A DNA stretch of 64,000 nucleotides from Pleurostoma richardsiae (taxonomy: Eukaryota; Ascomycota; Sordariomycetes; Calosphaeriales; Pleurostomataceae), in NCBI GenBank assembly GCA_030052745.1, contig JANBVO010000028.1:186001-250000 (forward strand), given 5' to 3'. Positions within the stretch are counted from its first letter, which is position 1. The number at the start of each line of letters is the position of its first letter. Shown here piece by piece: positions 33,449 to 44,542 of the stretch. Position numbers and translations under genes: made by a program. Under the pieces are notes generated by a model. The model made no database searches and had not been told where the DNA came from. It worked only from the letters and a program-made list of their open reading frames with translations.

Positions 33449-34717
33449 TCATCTCCGCAGCAGCGAATGTGCGTCCCAAAGTAATACCCGCTCATCCCAT
33501 CCCACAGATGCGACCCAGCCGCCGGCACCAAACAGACACCAGTCAACCCCCGTGACAAACTCGGTATGCCGGTTCATGAGACCTAGCTGCACCCCCGCAT
33601 GCACGGGTTGTGGCTGGCCGGGGTCCATAGGCGGCGCGCCAGGCCCTCCCGCAGCCATCGTTGACCCGTCCGTCCACACGCGCACGGTCATGTCGTAGCT
33701 CGCGCTGATCAAGATGTCACTAGCATGCGGGCTCCACGCTAGCCGGCGCACGGCGTACTCGTGGCCCTGCATCAGCGAGACCGGGCCCGCGCCCGGGTTC
33801 CGGATATCGAACGTGCGCAGGACCCTGTCCACGCCGCCCGTCGCGATGACCGTGTCGTTGTACTTGTTCCAGTCGTGCGTGAGGATCTCGGCGGGCGCTG
33901 CGGGCGGGAAGGTCTGACCGTTGGGGAGGAAGGGCCCGGACTTGGGCGGGACGTGGACGGGGATGTCGGTGGTGAGGTGGTACCGCGCGGAGACGGGGGT
34001 GCGCAGGTCGAAGATGCGGAGACGCGAGTCGCTGGAGACTGCGGAGATGATGGAGGGGTTTGACGGGCTGAAGGACGTGCTGTAGGTGCAGCTGCCGATT
34101 GGGAGGGTCTTGAGAGAATCTCGCCGAGTGGGTGACCACTACAGTACTGACTTAGCAGGCGGTCCAGCAGCCACGGTGGAGGAAGAAGCTAGGCGTCGAA
34201 TTCAATGGTCCTGGCCAGTACACTTACAAGCTTGACGGTACCGTCCCAGGAGCTGGACAGGAAGGAATCTTTTGTTATGGGGTTCCAGCAGACCGAGAAG
34301 GTCTCTCTCTTGTGCTCGTGATAGTTCATGACAGGAAACTGGTCGACACCCATATCAAACAGCTTAATCGAGCCATCGCCACATGCCACGACGAGCTGGT
34401 TCTCGTTGATCTCAGACCACGCGAGATCGTACAAAGCATCGTTCGTGTCAAAGCTGTGGGGGAGACAGCGGCATTAGTGCACCGAATCTCAATAGAACAG
34501 CACCATGCGAGTGCCAAGGACATCGTAGCTTGCGTACATACGTCTTCTCTACCTGTATACCAGCGGCTGTGAGGCCCAATGCAAACACCCGGCCATTGCC
34601 GACGATGCCATAATTTGCAGACGTAGCGACGGCGACGCGGGAATCGTAGTACGGGGAGTACTTGACGGCGTAGGGATTGAAGCCGGCAGTGCGGAACTCA
34701 AGCATAGCAGAAGCCAT
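33449..34717 (-). CDS. pex7: Peroxisomal targeting signal 2 receptor PEX7 (WD40)
   Basis: PEX7 binds N-terminal PTS2 signals in the cytosol and, with a co-receptor, carries cargo to the peroxisome. Three exons (34717-34542, 34453-34228, 34138-33449) give 363 residues in consistent phase. The N-terminus MLEFRTAGFNPYAVKYSPYY is characteristic. WD40 repeats follow: DTNDALYDLAWSEINENQ, the WDGTVKLWSP repeat, SSDSRLRIFDLR, GVDRVLRTFDIR, SASYDMTVRVW, and a final GWDERVLLWDAHS. A Gly/Pro-rich loop (GGPGAPPMDPGQPQP) enlarges the penultimate repeat. The stop is TGA right after HSLLRR. Start ATG 34717 matches the usual family start. It is divergent from the CUE-AlkB-GRF gene. Confidence 0.93.
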
Positions 34718-35315
34718 GGCGGCAACGATAGGCGCGCCGTCGCCGGTCGGCTATGCAGGTTATGCAGAGATGAAGAGCTGCCCTCCTCCCTCCGACATAT
34801 GGGCTGGCCGGTCGAGTGACGATGCAGTTGGTTAGGATTTCCGCTGTCGCATGTCAGACGTTCGAAAGCAGCCGTGCCTCGGGAAAATCAGAGGCGGGGC
34901 GGCCCAAGTTCCCCAGACGTGGGGTTTATCGGCCACCGACTCCTTCCATCTGAACTTCGAGGCATGAGCTTATCACCACATGACTAGTCATATGACTTCG
35001 TGGCAATTTGGTGCGGATGGCGGAACGCGCCTGAGACGACTTCGTGGGTTCCCGTCAATGGGCTGGCCCCGTTATTGGACGCCTTTCCAGAGCTGACATG
35101 CAAGACCGCTTGGAGCTAGAGAAAAGGACAAAACCTGTTGTTACCCAGACCACTAACGCAAGACCTTGGCAAGCGAGAATTGGCCATGAGAATCATGACA
35201 TCCAGACTCAGCGTCCTTCGCTTTTCGGGTCTCGCTCCTCGCAGAGAACAACCGTTAGATCATATCGATCGCAGCGTACGCTGCTCATAACGTTATTGCT
35301 TTCAATTGACAAACC
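34718..35315. other. Divergent promoter region between pex7 and the AlkB-type gene
   Basis: The 598 bp between the two start codons should serve both genes. No open frame of note. I could not identify a specific operator. Confidence 0.55.
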
Positions 35316-36752
35316 ATGGATGCCTTCGTCAGCAGGAAGAAGCGCAAATCTACCCACTCTAGTGAGGGGTCCACAGATGGCGACGGCGACGATGAGCCGA
35401 CCGAGGTGAAGCTCGCAATCCTCTCCTCTCTACACCCTCACTTGGACCAGGAGGCGCTATTAGACATCCTCCTGGCCCACGACGGCTCGGTGTCAGCCGC
35501 TTCCCAATCTCTCCAGGCTCCCAGCCCATCCAAGGGCTCCAGGCGGAAAAACGCCTCCATCGGGGCGCAGACCTCACTCAGGAGCTTCGCCCTCGGCCCT
35601 CCGACGGGGCGCTCCACCTCCGTCTCCCCATCCAAGAAGGCCAGGCTGCTTCCTCGAAGAGGTGCCACCGTGCACCTCTTCGACCCCGCCGACGTCGCCG
35701 AGCACACCCCCTGCACCATCATCCACAACTTCCTGCCCCCGGACCTGGCGGACGCCCTGCTGCGCGAGCTCCTGGACGAGTCCCGCACCTTCGGCAAGGC
35801 CACCTTCAAGCTCTTCGACGCCGTCGTCTCCAGCCCGCACACCTCCTCCTTCTACGTCTCCACCGCCGTCGAGGCCGCCCGCCAGCGCCGCGACTACGTC
35901 TACAACGGCGCCCCGCTCACCGACGTCCGCCCGCTGACCCCGCGGCTCGAGGAGGCGCGGCCCCTCGTGCGCGACGCCGTCAACGCCGAGGTGCGCGAGC
36001 GCGTCCGCGCCAAGTACCCCGGCGGCAGGAAGCTGCGGCACCAGGCTCCCGGGCCGTGGGACCCCAACGCCGCGTTCGTCAACTGCTACGACGGCCCTCA
36101 GGAGTCGGTCGGGTGGCACAGCGACCAGCTGACCTACCTCGGGCCGCGGGCGGTGATCGGGTCGCTGTCGCTGGGCGTGGCGAGGGAGTTCCGGGTGCGG
36201 AGGGTGGTACCCAAGGATGCCGCCGCCCCCTCCGACAGCAGCGGCAGTGGCAGCGGCAGCAAGGCGCCTGACAGCGACGTGGACCCGAACGCCGAGGGCC
36301 AGATGGCGATCCACCTGCCTCACAACTCGCTGCTCGTGATGCACGCGGAGATGCAGGAGGAGTGGAAGCACAGCATCGCGCCCGCGCCCGCCATCGACCC
36401 GCACCCCGTCGCCGGCAACCGGCGCATCAACGTCACCTACCGCGACTACCGCGCCTCCATGCACCCGCGCTTCACGCCCCGCTGCCACTGCGGCGTGGCG
36501 GCGGTGCTGCGCGTCGTGCAGAAGAAGCGCGAGAACTGGGGCCGCTACTTCTGGATGTGCTACGCGGGCAACGTCCCGGGGAAGGAGTCGTGCGCCTTCT
36601 TCCAGTGGGCCGACTTCGACGACGACGGCAACCCGGTGTGGGACAAGAGGCCCGCGGCAGCTGCTCGGCCTGCTTGCGCTCCTCGCAGCGAGATGGCGGA
36701 TGGAGCACAGGCAGAGAGCAAAGGCAAAGCGAGCGCTCCGGATGGATATTGA
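35316..36752 (+). CDS. CUE-AlkB-GRF fusion: 2-oxoglutarate/Fe(II) DNA alkylation-repair dioxygenase
   Basis: AlkB-type dioxygenases remove alkyl groups from DNA or RNA bases by oxidation. One exon gives 478 residues. An N-terminal basic patch (SRKKRK) precedes a CUE-like helical domain (about 30-67, VKLAILSSLHPHLDQEALLDI). A degenerate PCNA-box-like QTSLRSFA lies at 85-92. The AlkB core covers about 118-380 with Fe ligands His268 and Asp270 (GWHSDQL) and His352 (EWKHSI), and 2-oxoglutarate arginines in RRINVTYRDYR. A Ser/Gly insert interrupts the jelly roll near 305-325. A C-terminal GRF-type zinc finger uses Cys390, Cys392, Cys415 and Cys426 (CHCG...WMC...SC), with WGRYFWMC typical of GRF. 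GRF fingers bind single-stranded DNA. CUE domains bind ubiquitin. Closest functional analogue is ALKBH2/3; substrate is inferred. Confidence 0.9.
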   Translation: MDAFVSRKKRKSTHSSEGSTDGDGDDEPTEVKLAILSSLHPHLDQEALLDILLAHDGSVSAASQSLQAPSPSKGSRRKNASIGAQTSLRSFALGPPTGRSTSVSPSKKARLLPRRGATVHLFDPADVAEHTPCTIIHNFLPPDLADALLRELLDESRTFGKATFKLFDAVVSSPHTSSFYVSTAVEAARQRRDYVYNGAPLTDVRPLTPRLEEARPLVRDAVNAEVRERVRAKYPGGRKLRHQAPGPWDPNAAFVNCYDGPQESVGWHSDQLTYLGPRAVIGSLSLGVAREFRVRRVVPKDAAAPSDSSGSGSGSKAPDSDVDPNAEGQMAIHLPHNSLLVMHAEMQEEWKHSIAPAPAIDPHPVAGNRRINVTYRDYRASMHPRFTPRCHCGVAAVLRVVQKKRENWGRYFWMCYAGNVPGKESCAFFQWADFDDDGNPVWDKRPAAAARPACAPRSEMADGAQAESKGKASAPDGY

Positions 36753-37258
36753 TGTATGGATAATGATTGATGAATGATGATCATGCCAAGAAGAAACGTT
36801 TAGCTCTTCTTTCCTCGGGACCTCAACCACAATTGATCATGACTGACTTGACTGACTGAAGACTCCTAAATCATTCCCCGGCCCCTCACCTCCCTCTGAT
36901 CCTCTTTTCTGCACGTAAATTACAGGCTGCATGCCGTGTGGGTATATCGTACAAGAGATAAAAAAGCAGGCCACCGCTACAGCCACCAACCCTATGTATA
37001 GCTGAGGGGGAGAAAAAAGACCGTTTCCCCTCCTTTCCAAGAGTATGCTTGCTTCCGACTCCGCAGTAGGACAGGGCTGCTATCCAAAATCTGATAAAAT
37101 CTTCCGGCTGCCCTTCTTTTTTTTTTTGTTGCCAAACCATGAAATCCCTCAAGCTCTATATCCTTGTCCCAATTTCCGTGTGGTCGTCCTCGTTATAGTA
37201 TGGTAGATATAATGCACCCCATCTCATGTGTATGTCGCACGTCTACGATGCGCATTGA
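36753..37258. other. Convergent intergenic region
   Basis: About 0.5 kb between two stop codons. It contains short direct repeats of TGACT (36840-36860) and a poly(T) run near 37115-37128. Both probably belong to 3' untranslated regions. Confidence 0.5.
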
Positions 37259-40200
37259 TCACATACCGCCGTTGGCGCCGGTGCCGCCCTGCTGTCCGCC
37301 GAAAAAGAAACCGTCGAACAGGTCGAGCTGCTGCCCGTCGCTGAAGTCGTGGTGCATCCCCTCCCACCCGAGGCCGAACCCCAGGTCCATCTGCGCGTCG
37401 CCGTTGGTGCCACTCCCGTCCGCCGTCCCGCCCGTCCCCAAGCCCTGTAGGAAGTCCATGCCCTGCAGGTCGGCAAAGTTCATGGATCCCGGTCCCCCCG
37501 GTGAGAAAGACTGTTGCTGCGACAGGAAGTTGCTGAGCGCCGCGTTCGGCGTGCTCCCGGGAGGCGCCGACGTTGCCGAGCTGAGCTGCTGCCCGAGGGG
37601 AGAAGCCATTGCGGCGGTTCCGGTGGGGGGTGTTGAGTGTTGGGCTATGGTCGGAGAGGCCATGAGATTGGGGTCGACGACGTTGCCGTCGGGAGTTGCC
37701 ACGACGTCTGAGCTAGCATTGCTGCGCGGCGGCGCCGGGACTGTGCGCATGAGTGAGAAGCTGTCAGGCTCGCCCTTTATGCTGGGCAGTGTGTTGATGC
37801 GGAACTGGGGAGTCTGGAGACCGCCCAGCCGAGTTGTCGATGCCGCGCTATTCGAGTAAGCGTCGGACACCGAAGACACATCGTATTGAGAGCCACGGTG
37901 CGAATTGTGTTCTGTTGAAGGGCGGTGGTGGTGCTTATGAGGTTTGCTGGACATGAGGCCGCTGTCGCTCCGTGTCGTCCAGTCCAGCCGGTTGTCCATG
38001 CTGCCCTTCGAGCCGGATCTTCGATTTTTGTGGTTGTTGAGGGTTTGACCAAACCCTCCGGTCGAGTTCGCCATCTTGATGGTCGCCTTGGCCGTCCTGT
38101 CGAAGGCGTCTCGGCAGGCCTCCGACGGTGGACACTTCTCGACCAAGTCGCTGAAGACGGATGTTGCTGCCAGTATCGTGAAGTCGACCTCGTCCATAGT
38201 CTGCCTCTACGTTAGTCTCTTGCTCAAAGTTGGATGACATATGGAAACCTTACCAGACGGCTCCTAACAATCGGCGAGTGCCATATGGCATATAGGTAAG
38301 AAATACCAGCCATGAACAAGTGGTGAGTCGCCAAGTACGTGTAGTTGACCAGACCGACGAGATGCAACTGCCTGTAGAGGCGCAGGATCTTCTGTCCAGC
38401 TTCCGCGACCTTCAGATAGACTCTATCCTCGTCCTCACGAAGCTCAGGGTTGAGGACAGCCGGGCTGTTCACTTCCTTCGATGTGTTATACTCCCCTTCG
38501 AACATGGCTGGGACACTCAGACTCTGCCTGTAGAGCATGATAATAGCCTGCCAGTAGTTGAGGTCTAAGAATTCTGTAGAGAAGGCCACGCCCGTCTCCT
38601 GTTTGGTCGGCGCGGAGCTCTTCCACTCATAGAGCCTCCGATCAATATCGATCCGCCAAGATCTGAAGGAGTCAAACTTCGACAAGAATGGAGACGGCAG
38701 ATGTGTGTGCATATATGGGTTGTTCCGATTCTGACCCGTGGCTCGTGCAATCTGTGCTTGTTGAAACTGTAGCACCTGCAGGATTTCAGACTGCAGCAGC
38801 CGTAGGCGGAAGTAGTGATGCGCGACGATCTTGTAGGTCGGTTCGACGACGTCCGGAGGTGGCTTCAAGAAACCAGAAGGGGTGATATACCTGTCTTCCA
38901 ACAGGGAGGGGAACTCGGTTGTGATGACCTGGTCTGAAATACCGAAAGGCCGGCCAACGCAGACGCTGACAAGGCGATCGAAGGAGTAGGTGCACCACCA
39001 CAGGCGCCGCCTGAGATCCCGAACGAATTCGCGTCTCCCTATTTCTCGGCGCTGCATCTCCTTGAGCTCGCTCGGTACTTCTGGTAACCCTGCATCCACG
39101 TCTTTGCCGTCCTCATAATGTAAGCCTAGGTCGACGGCCAGTCTGACGGCAACACCAATGATGTACCTAGGACAGTTAGATCCGACAACTGAAAGTAGAG
39201 GAAATGGCTTCAGAAGAGCATAGCGGAAACGCTTACCATAGCCCAGGCGGCACCGGCCGCAGGAGGGCAAAGTTCGCCAAGAGCAGGACGGCCTGCAGTT
39301 CCTCCAGACCGCCACCACTGTTGCTCAGGCAGGCCTCGAGGTGCACAATAGCGCTGGCGTGATATTCTTCCGGTTGACACTGCTTTGAGCCACCATTCTC
39401 TCCGTTTCCAGAGCCCTGCTGGGTGTCGGTCTTCCCCATATCCGAGCCCATGATGATGCCGCCTCCGATAGCAAAGACCATGTTGAGCATGTACAGCTCC
39501 CGGGGCCCTCTTACCCGTCCCTCCTCAGCGTAGGCCTGCTCGAACATCTGCATAAAATCCCCGCGATGCAGAACCGGGATCTGGGGGTTCGCGTGCTCGA
39601 AGTAGAGGTTGACGAGCTTCCGGCCCAGCTCCTTATCTGGGAACGTGGCCGGGTTGATCGTCGGCTTCGTGTGAAGGCCGAAGAACGAATCCCGCATTGA
39701 GGTGCCCGTGGCGGAGGCAGAGTTGCCTGCAATGGGCTTGTACGGCCGCACACCTCCTTTATCGGATAGTGACCGCTGGTCAGAGACGGACGACTGGACG
39801 GCAGCAAAGACCACCCGAGCGAAGGACACTCCCGAGGTTGAACCAAGGTACCGCGGGTTGGAAGTCCCCTGGACTCCTGACATGCCGGACTTGGATACCA
39901 ACTTCTGGAGTCTGCTCGTTTCATCCCCATTGTTCTGCTGTCTGGCATTGAGGCTACTATCCAGAGTCTCAGGATGGGCTCCTGAATGAGTGGTTTCGGT
40001 GGGCGATCTGATATTGCTCGTCTCATTGCCGACCCGCGAGCAATATTCCAGATTCTCAGATGGCGGGAACGAGATCTTGTGGGAGCGCAGGAGCTGCTCG
40101 AGCTGCTCGACTCTGGTCTCAAGGTAATACACATAACTACAGCAGCGTCAGCATCGGGAACCACACCAGCCCGCCGAGGAGAGAAGTCAAAGGACGAAGA

Positions 40201-40567
40201 GATGGGTATGGGCGTCAAACCTGCGGGGGATCTCCTTCTTCGTGATGGGGTCGTAGCCGACGCAGGCGACATTGGCCTTCTCGCAGCTCGCGCAGCTTGG
40301 CAGCTTCTGGTCGCAGCGGTTCTTGCGCAGGCGACACCGGTTGCAGGCGCTCACGTTGCGGAAGTTGCTGCTCTGCCCGACCTTGCCTCCTGCTCCGCCT
40401 GCCTGAGACCCCGCGCCGGCGGCAGCCAGGCCGTCATGGTGCTCGCTTGTGGGCGACGGGTCCCCTGCGCCGGAGACCAGCGACGTCGGGGACCTGTCGT
40501 CTGGAGAGGATGGCCGCATTCGCTTCGTCGGAAGCAGAGTCGGTGAGGGTGGGGAGTGTGCCGGCAT
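37259..40567 (-). CDS. Zn2Cys6 transcription factor with fungal_trans domain
   Basis: Four exons (40567-40221, 40136-39237, 39166-38254, 38200-37259) give 1,033 residues in consistent phase. The zinc cluster is C75-x2-C78-x6-C85-x6-C92-x2-C95-x6-C102. It is followed by GYDPITKKEIPRSYVYYLETRV..., a linker that runs into a dimerising coiled coil. The fungal_trans regulatory domain covers about 240-600: LVNLYFEHANPQIPVLHRGDF, then IGVAVRLAVDLGLH, RRRLWWCTYSFDRLVSVCVGRP. The C-terminal third is low complexity (Ser, Gly, Gln, Pro) with Phe/Asp/Gly patches at the end (DGQQLDLFDGFFFGG), as in activation domains. The in-frame sequence before ATG 40567 contains no ATG. Target genes are unknown. The neighbouring MFS gene in the same orientation might be a target, but this is only proximity. 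Confidence 0.88.
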
Positions 40568-42479
40568 TGTGCACCGTCTATCGGCAGAATGTGCGTCTCC
40601 GAGGGGGTCTGGCCGTCTCGATGGTTCGGCGTGCGGAGAGACTGCCGTATCACGGAAGGGCGGCGCCGGGTGTGAGTTGTTTGGAATTGGCTTCCGAAGC
40701 GCGCGGCTCGATCGCACCGTATCACTTGACTGGTCCTATCTCGTGTCGCCCGTGCTCGCCGTCCCCATGATCCTCCTCCAATGTGTGGGCGAGATGCGTG
40801 CAGTGTCGACCTCGGATGACCAAAGCTTAAGTCAGCTAGATCCCGACTTATCGGTATGTTTTCTTCCGCTCCGGAGTTTGTCGGGGTGGCAGAGGCGATG
40901 GAGGCGATGGAGGCGCAACGCGGCTATAGGAGCGATATCGCATACAGCGTCATTGCCGCACAGGACAGGGCATAAGCGCTTGGGGTGTTGTTACTGTCGC
41001 AGGGGGGGAGCTGTGGGATAATCGTACGTATTTGCGTGAAATAATCGACGCCCCGGTTCGATGCAGAGCCTCGACTGCAGGAGAGGAGAGTCAGAAAAAG
41101 CGACCCCCAATCGCACCGGCAGCACCGCCGGGCGGAGACCCCAGCTCTATCACGGCAATTGATAAGGGATGCCCACCAATCACGGTGTTGCTTTTGATCT
41201 GTTCGAATCGAGTAACACCATCCAGACAAAGCAAGTCTAAGCTATTTGCCTATCGAACCCCCACCACGCCCATTTCTCTCCTCCTGCCATCCTGCTTTGG
41301 TCCACTGAAGGAACGGCGTCGCACTAGTCGAGCCTTTCGAGGCGTCCGTCGGACTCCGCCCTATCTAACTACTATGGTACTGTTTAATTATTACGAGGCC
41401 GTTGGATCTACATAGTACATACATAGTATTGTAGAGCACGCAAGCGCCCCAAAACACCGAGACGAGGCGCCGCCTTGATGCGAGCGCCCAAGCGCCTGTC
41501 CCTGCGAGGAAGAGGCCGAGGCCGGGAGACGAGGACAAGACCAGAAAGCTTCGAAAATAGGTGCCCATCTCATCTCTAACACTATCGACACAGCGTCTCT
41601 CTTCTTTTTTTGTGACAGGACCTTCTGCCGGGGTTGCCTCATTTCGGACGGCTGTACCGATCACTGAGATAGGAGCTCCGACTTCCCGGCTCTGCTCCGT
41701 ACATCCGGTCGACTGGGCCGACGGGTATATGTCAGCATTCGCGGACATTGACACTATCGTGTTTTACAATCACCGGCCGATACTGCTTTGAGACCGAATA
41801 CAACACTAAATCGCGAAACGATCCTTGCTTGTGTTTTTATCCTACCTTCACGATCAAATGTGTGCTCGTTCCATTTCTGCCTTCGACCTCAACAAGCATG
41901 GTCATGAGCTCGACGGGGAAACAATATTAAAAGTCATCGCAAGGGATCCTCCTCCCAGGTATCTCTCTATCGAAATCCAAGCCCAAGATGTGTCCAAGAG
42001 TAGCAGCAGCAACATATTAGCAACGCGAGACGCCCCGAGCCTTCGGAATTCCACGCAAAGAGGAAAAGTAACAAGAGACCCCGATGTTCATTTCCATACC
42101 CAATGCCCAACCCGAATGCCGAGACCCCTCGGGGTGGTCGTCTGCCAATAAGCAATACCCTGTTGTGATTTTTTTCGCCTTTTTGTCGTTCCGACGCCGT
42201 GGTATCCCATCCAACGCTTGTGCAAAGTGCGCAGTTCGAATTCCAATCGGTACCTGAAGCTCCTCCCGAGAGCGGTATGCAACGCTTGACTCCGGCAAAA
42301 CGAGGGTGCTTCCCTTGTTGCCCGTCCCTAATCCGAGAAAACAGTATAAAACCACGATCCATCGCGAATACCAACGCCTGGCAGCAGTGGACAATCGAGA
42401 AAGTTTCGTAGCCAGTCAACAGCTTCGTCGCTGTAAATGGCAAAGGCCGTCAAAATATTCGTGAAAACTTCCGTGAGGT
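40568..42479. other. Intergenic, 1.9 kb
   Basis: Promoter and leader of the Zn2Cys6 gene plus the 3' flank of the MFS gene. A 9-bp unit GATGGAGGC is repeated near 40895-40915. Open frames here are short and unconvincing. Confidence 0.5.
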
Positions 42480-44542
42480 TCAAGAGACAGTTGCACCGAC
42501 CTCGTCCGAAACGTGCCTCGCCTCGTCGTCCTCGGTCTTCTCATCGAGCCTGCCCTTGGACTCCCTGAGCCGGAGACTGATGAACGCCCCTGCTATGGTC
42601 ACCAGTCCGCTGCACCACCATGCAAGACCAGAGTATCCTGTCGTAAGGCCCGCGGCATACAATAATCCAGATATGGTTGGGCCAAACGCGCGGCACAGGC
42701 TTGCGGTCGAGGCAGCAACACCGTTGATGGTGCCCAGGGTTTTGTGGCTCGGCGCCGAGTTCGTTAACAGGATAGCGTTGCTAGGATACGCCATCGTGGA
42801 GAATGTGCACTTCCAAATGATGATGGCGTAGATGCCGACCGTATGAAGGCTCTCTGGCAGCAAGACCAGGTAGGGTGTCAGGAGATAGAGCGCAAAGTAT
42901 GACATGGCCAGGAGCTTGAAGAGGCGAAGGTCGCCAACACGACGGACGACCCATGGAAAGAGAACCACGGTTGAGAACAATGAGTAGACGCCCTGGACCG
43001 AGAGAATAAGGCCGACCTGGCTTGCATCCAGGCCAAAGCCATCAACGAATTTGAAGGGCAGCATTCTGCGTGCTGGATGTGCCGGCGGCTCCGTGCTTAA
43101 AAAGACGGGAAACAGCTGGTCAAAGGTCATCGTGTGGCTGTTGCCCGCGTAAGCCCAAGAAACATAGAGAAGTCGCAATTAAACTCACAATGCGAGGATG
43201 CCATAAGAAATGATGTTCAGAATGACCGGCCGCGTAAAGGTCTTCTGCTCACCCTTCTTGGTGATCCTGGTATGACGCGAGGCTTCGACAGTGAGTGATT
43301 CCCCTCCTAGCTCCGCTCTACCCAGACCTTCATCCAACGTCTCATGAGTAGGGAATCGCTCAATCGCGTCAAGCAGCGGCTGTGCCTCAATGTCGGTCAC
43401 TTGGGTAGAGCCAAGATACGGCGAATTCTCTGTCGTTCGATATCTCGGAAGCTGTTCTTCGTGACTCAAGAGAGAGTCCGTCTCGTCGTCTCCTTTCCCT
43501 TTGGGGACGTCGTTCCGATTGCTACGGCTCAGAAGACGTACGAGAGCCTTCCCAAGTCGCAATCCTGGATCGCGCCTCATCTTCTTGTCTTCGTGAGTTT
43601 CTTCCAGGAACAGAAGACCAATGACGACACCGCAGCAGACAGCTACTGCACTAAATAGATTCGGCAAGAGATATGGGAAGCGGTCCCATATTGAGCCTGG
43701 AGCAAAGATACTGGGATATCGTTGGCACGGTCTTGCAAGCGCGCCTCCAATCATAGGGCCAGCAATAGAGCTGCACATCAAGTCAGCCAAAGGACGAACA
43801 AACGCCGAGACCGCCGATATTTCCCATCGACTTACCCAAGACACCAGACGAGAGGCATGATTGTGTAAGCCCGGGCTATTGCTGCGTTAGATGCGGACAA
43901 TCGATCGGGATCGCAGTACGTGGTGCCACTCACGTTGATGCTCCTTTACCGTAACCAGCTCAGCGACAGTTGTCTGCAGCACTCCGATGTTCCTGTGCCG
44001 TTGAGTCAGTACCATATCAAACAGAAGAATCACACCACGACGCACCCATTCAGTAGACCGCCAAGAGCTCGGGCAATAAGCGCAACCGTGAGGTTCGGGG
44101 CAAAGCCGAATATCAGGACACTGAGAGCGGTACCGGCAAGGCCGGTTAAGAGGACGGGCTTCCGTCCGATCTTGTCACTAAGGCGGCCCCACAGGACTCC
44201 GGTCGAAAACTCCGCGAAGGTGAATGCGGAAGTGACCATGCCGGCATAGAACGAGATCTCGTTCTTGTTCTCGGTGATGTGGAAGTCCTCAATCATGAAA
44301 TAGATGTACGGGAAGATGGACATGAAAGCGATAGGCTCGCAGATTCTGCATAAAGCTGTGGCTATTTGTGAGCGACCAGCCTCTCAGAGTCCCGAAACCG
44401 TGCTACGGGAGTCCAGCGTTGACCTAGGGCGGGACGTACCTAGCACGAGCATCTGTTTCTTTGGGAAGGGCGGGAGAGTCTTGCCGGGACGAGAGGGCAA
44501 GTCCCGGCTTCCCGAGGAACTGGATCTGCATCCCTGCCTCAT
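42480..44542 (-). CDS. MFS transporter, DHA1-type
   Basis: Six exons (44542-44440, 44355-44046, 43992-43934, 43875-43836, 43770-43189, 43137-42480) give 583 residues. The major facilitator motif A, GRLSDKIGRKP, lies between the second and third membrane segments, as in drug:proton antiporters. The first half contains CRICEPIAFMSIFPYIYFMI, GLLNGNIGVLQTTVAELV and PMIGGALARP; a long cytosolic loop (about 250-370, acidic and Ser-rich) separates it from the second half, which starts near FHTMTFDQLFPVFLS. Twelve segments are expected. Substrate is unknown. The 5' end is uncertain: ATG 44542 is the only ATG in the frame of exon 1, but an acidic open stretch in the neighbouring frame (around EADFSCEDEAG) runs into it and could be part of the real N-terminus. 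Confidence 0.82.

Noticed and set aside
37259-44542. Zn2Cys6 regulator plus MFS transporter as a biosynthetic cluster
   Set aside because: No backbone enzyme (PKS, NRPS, terpene synthase) or tailoring genes lie nearby; adjacency alone is not enough.
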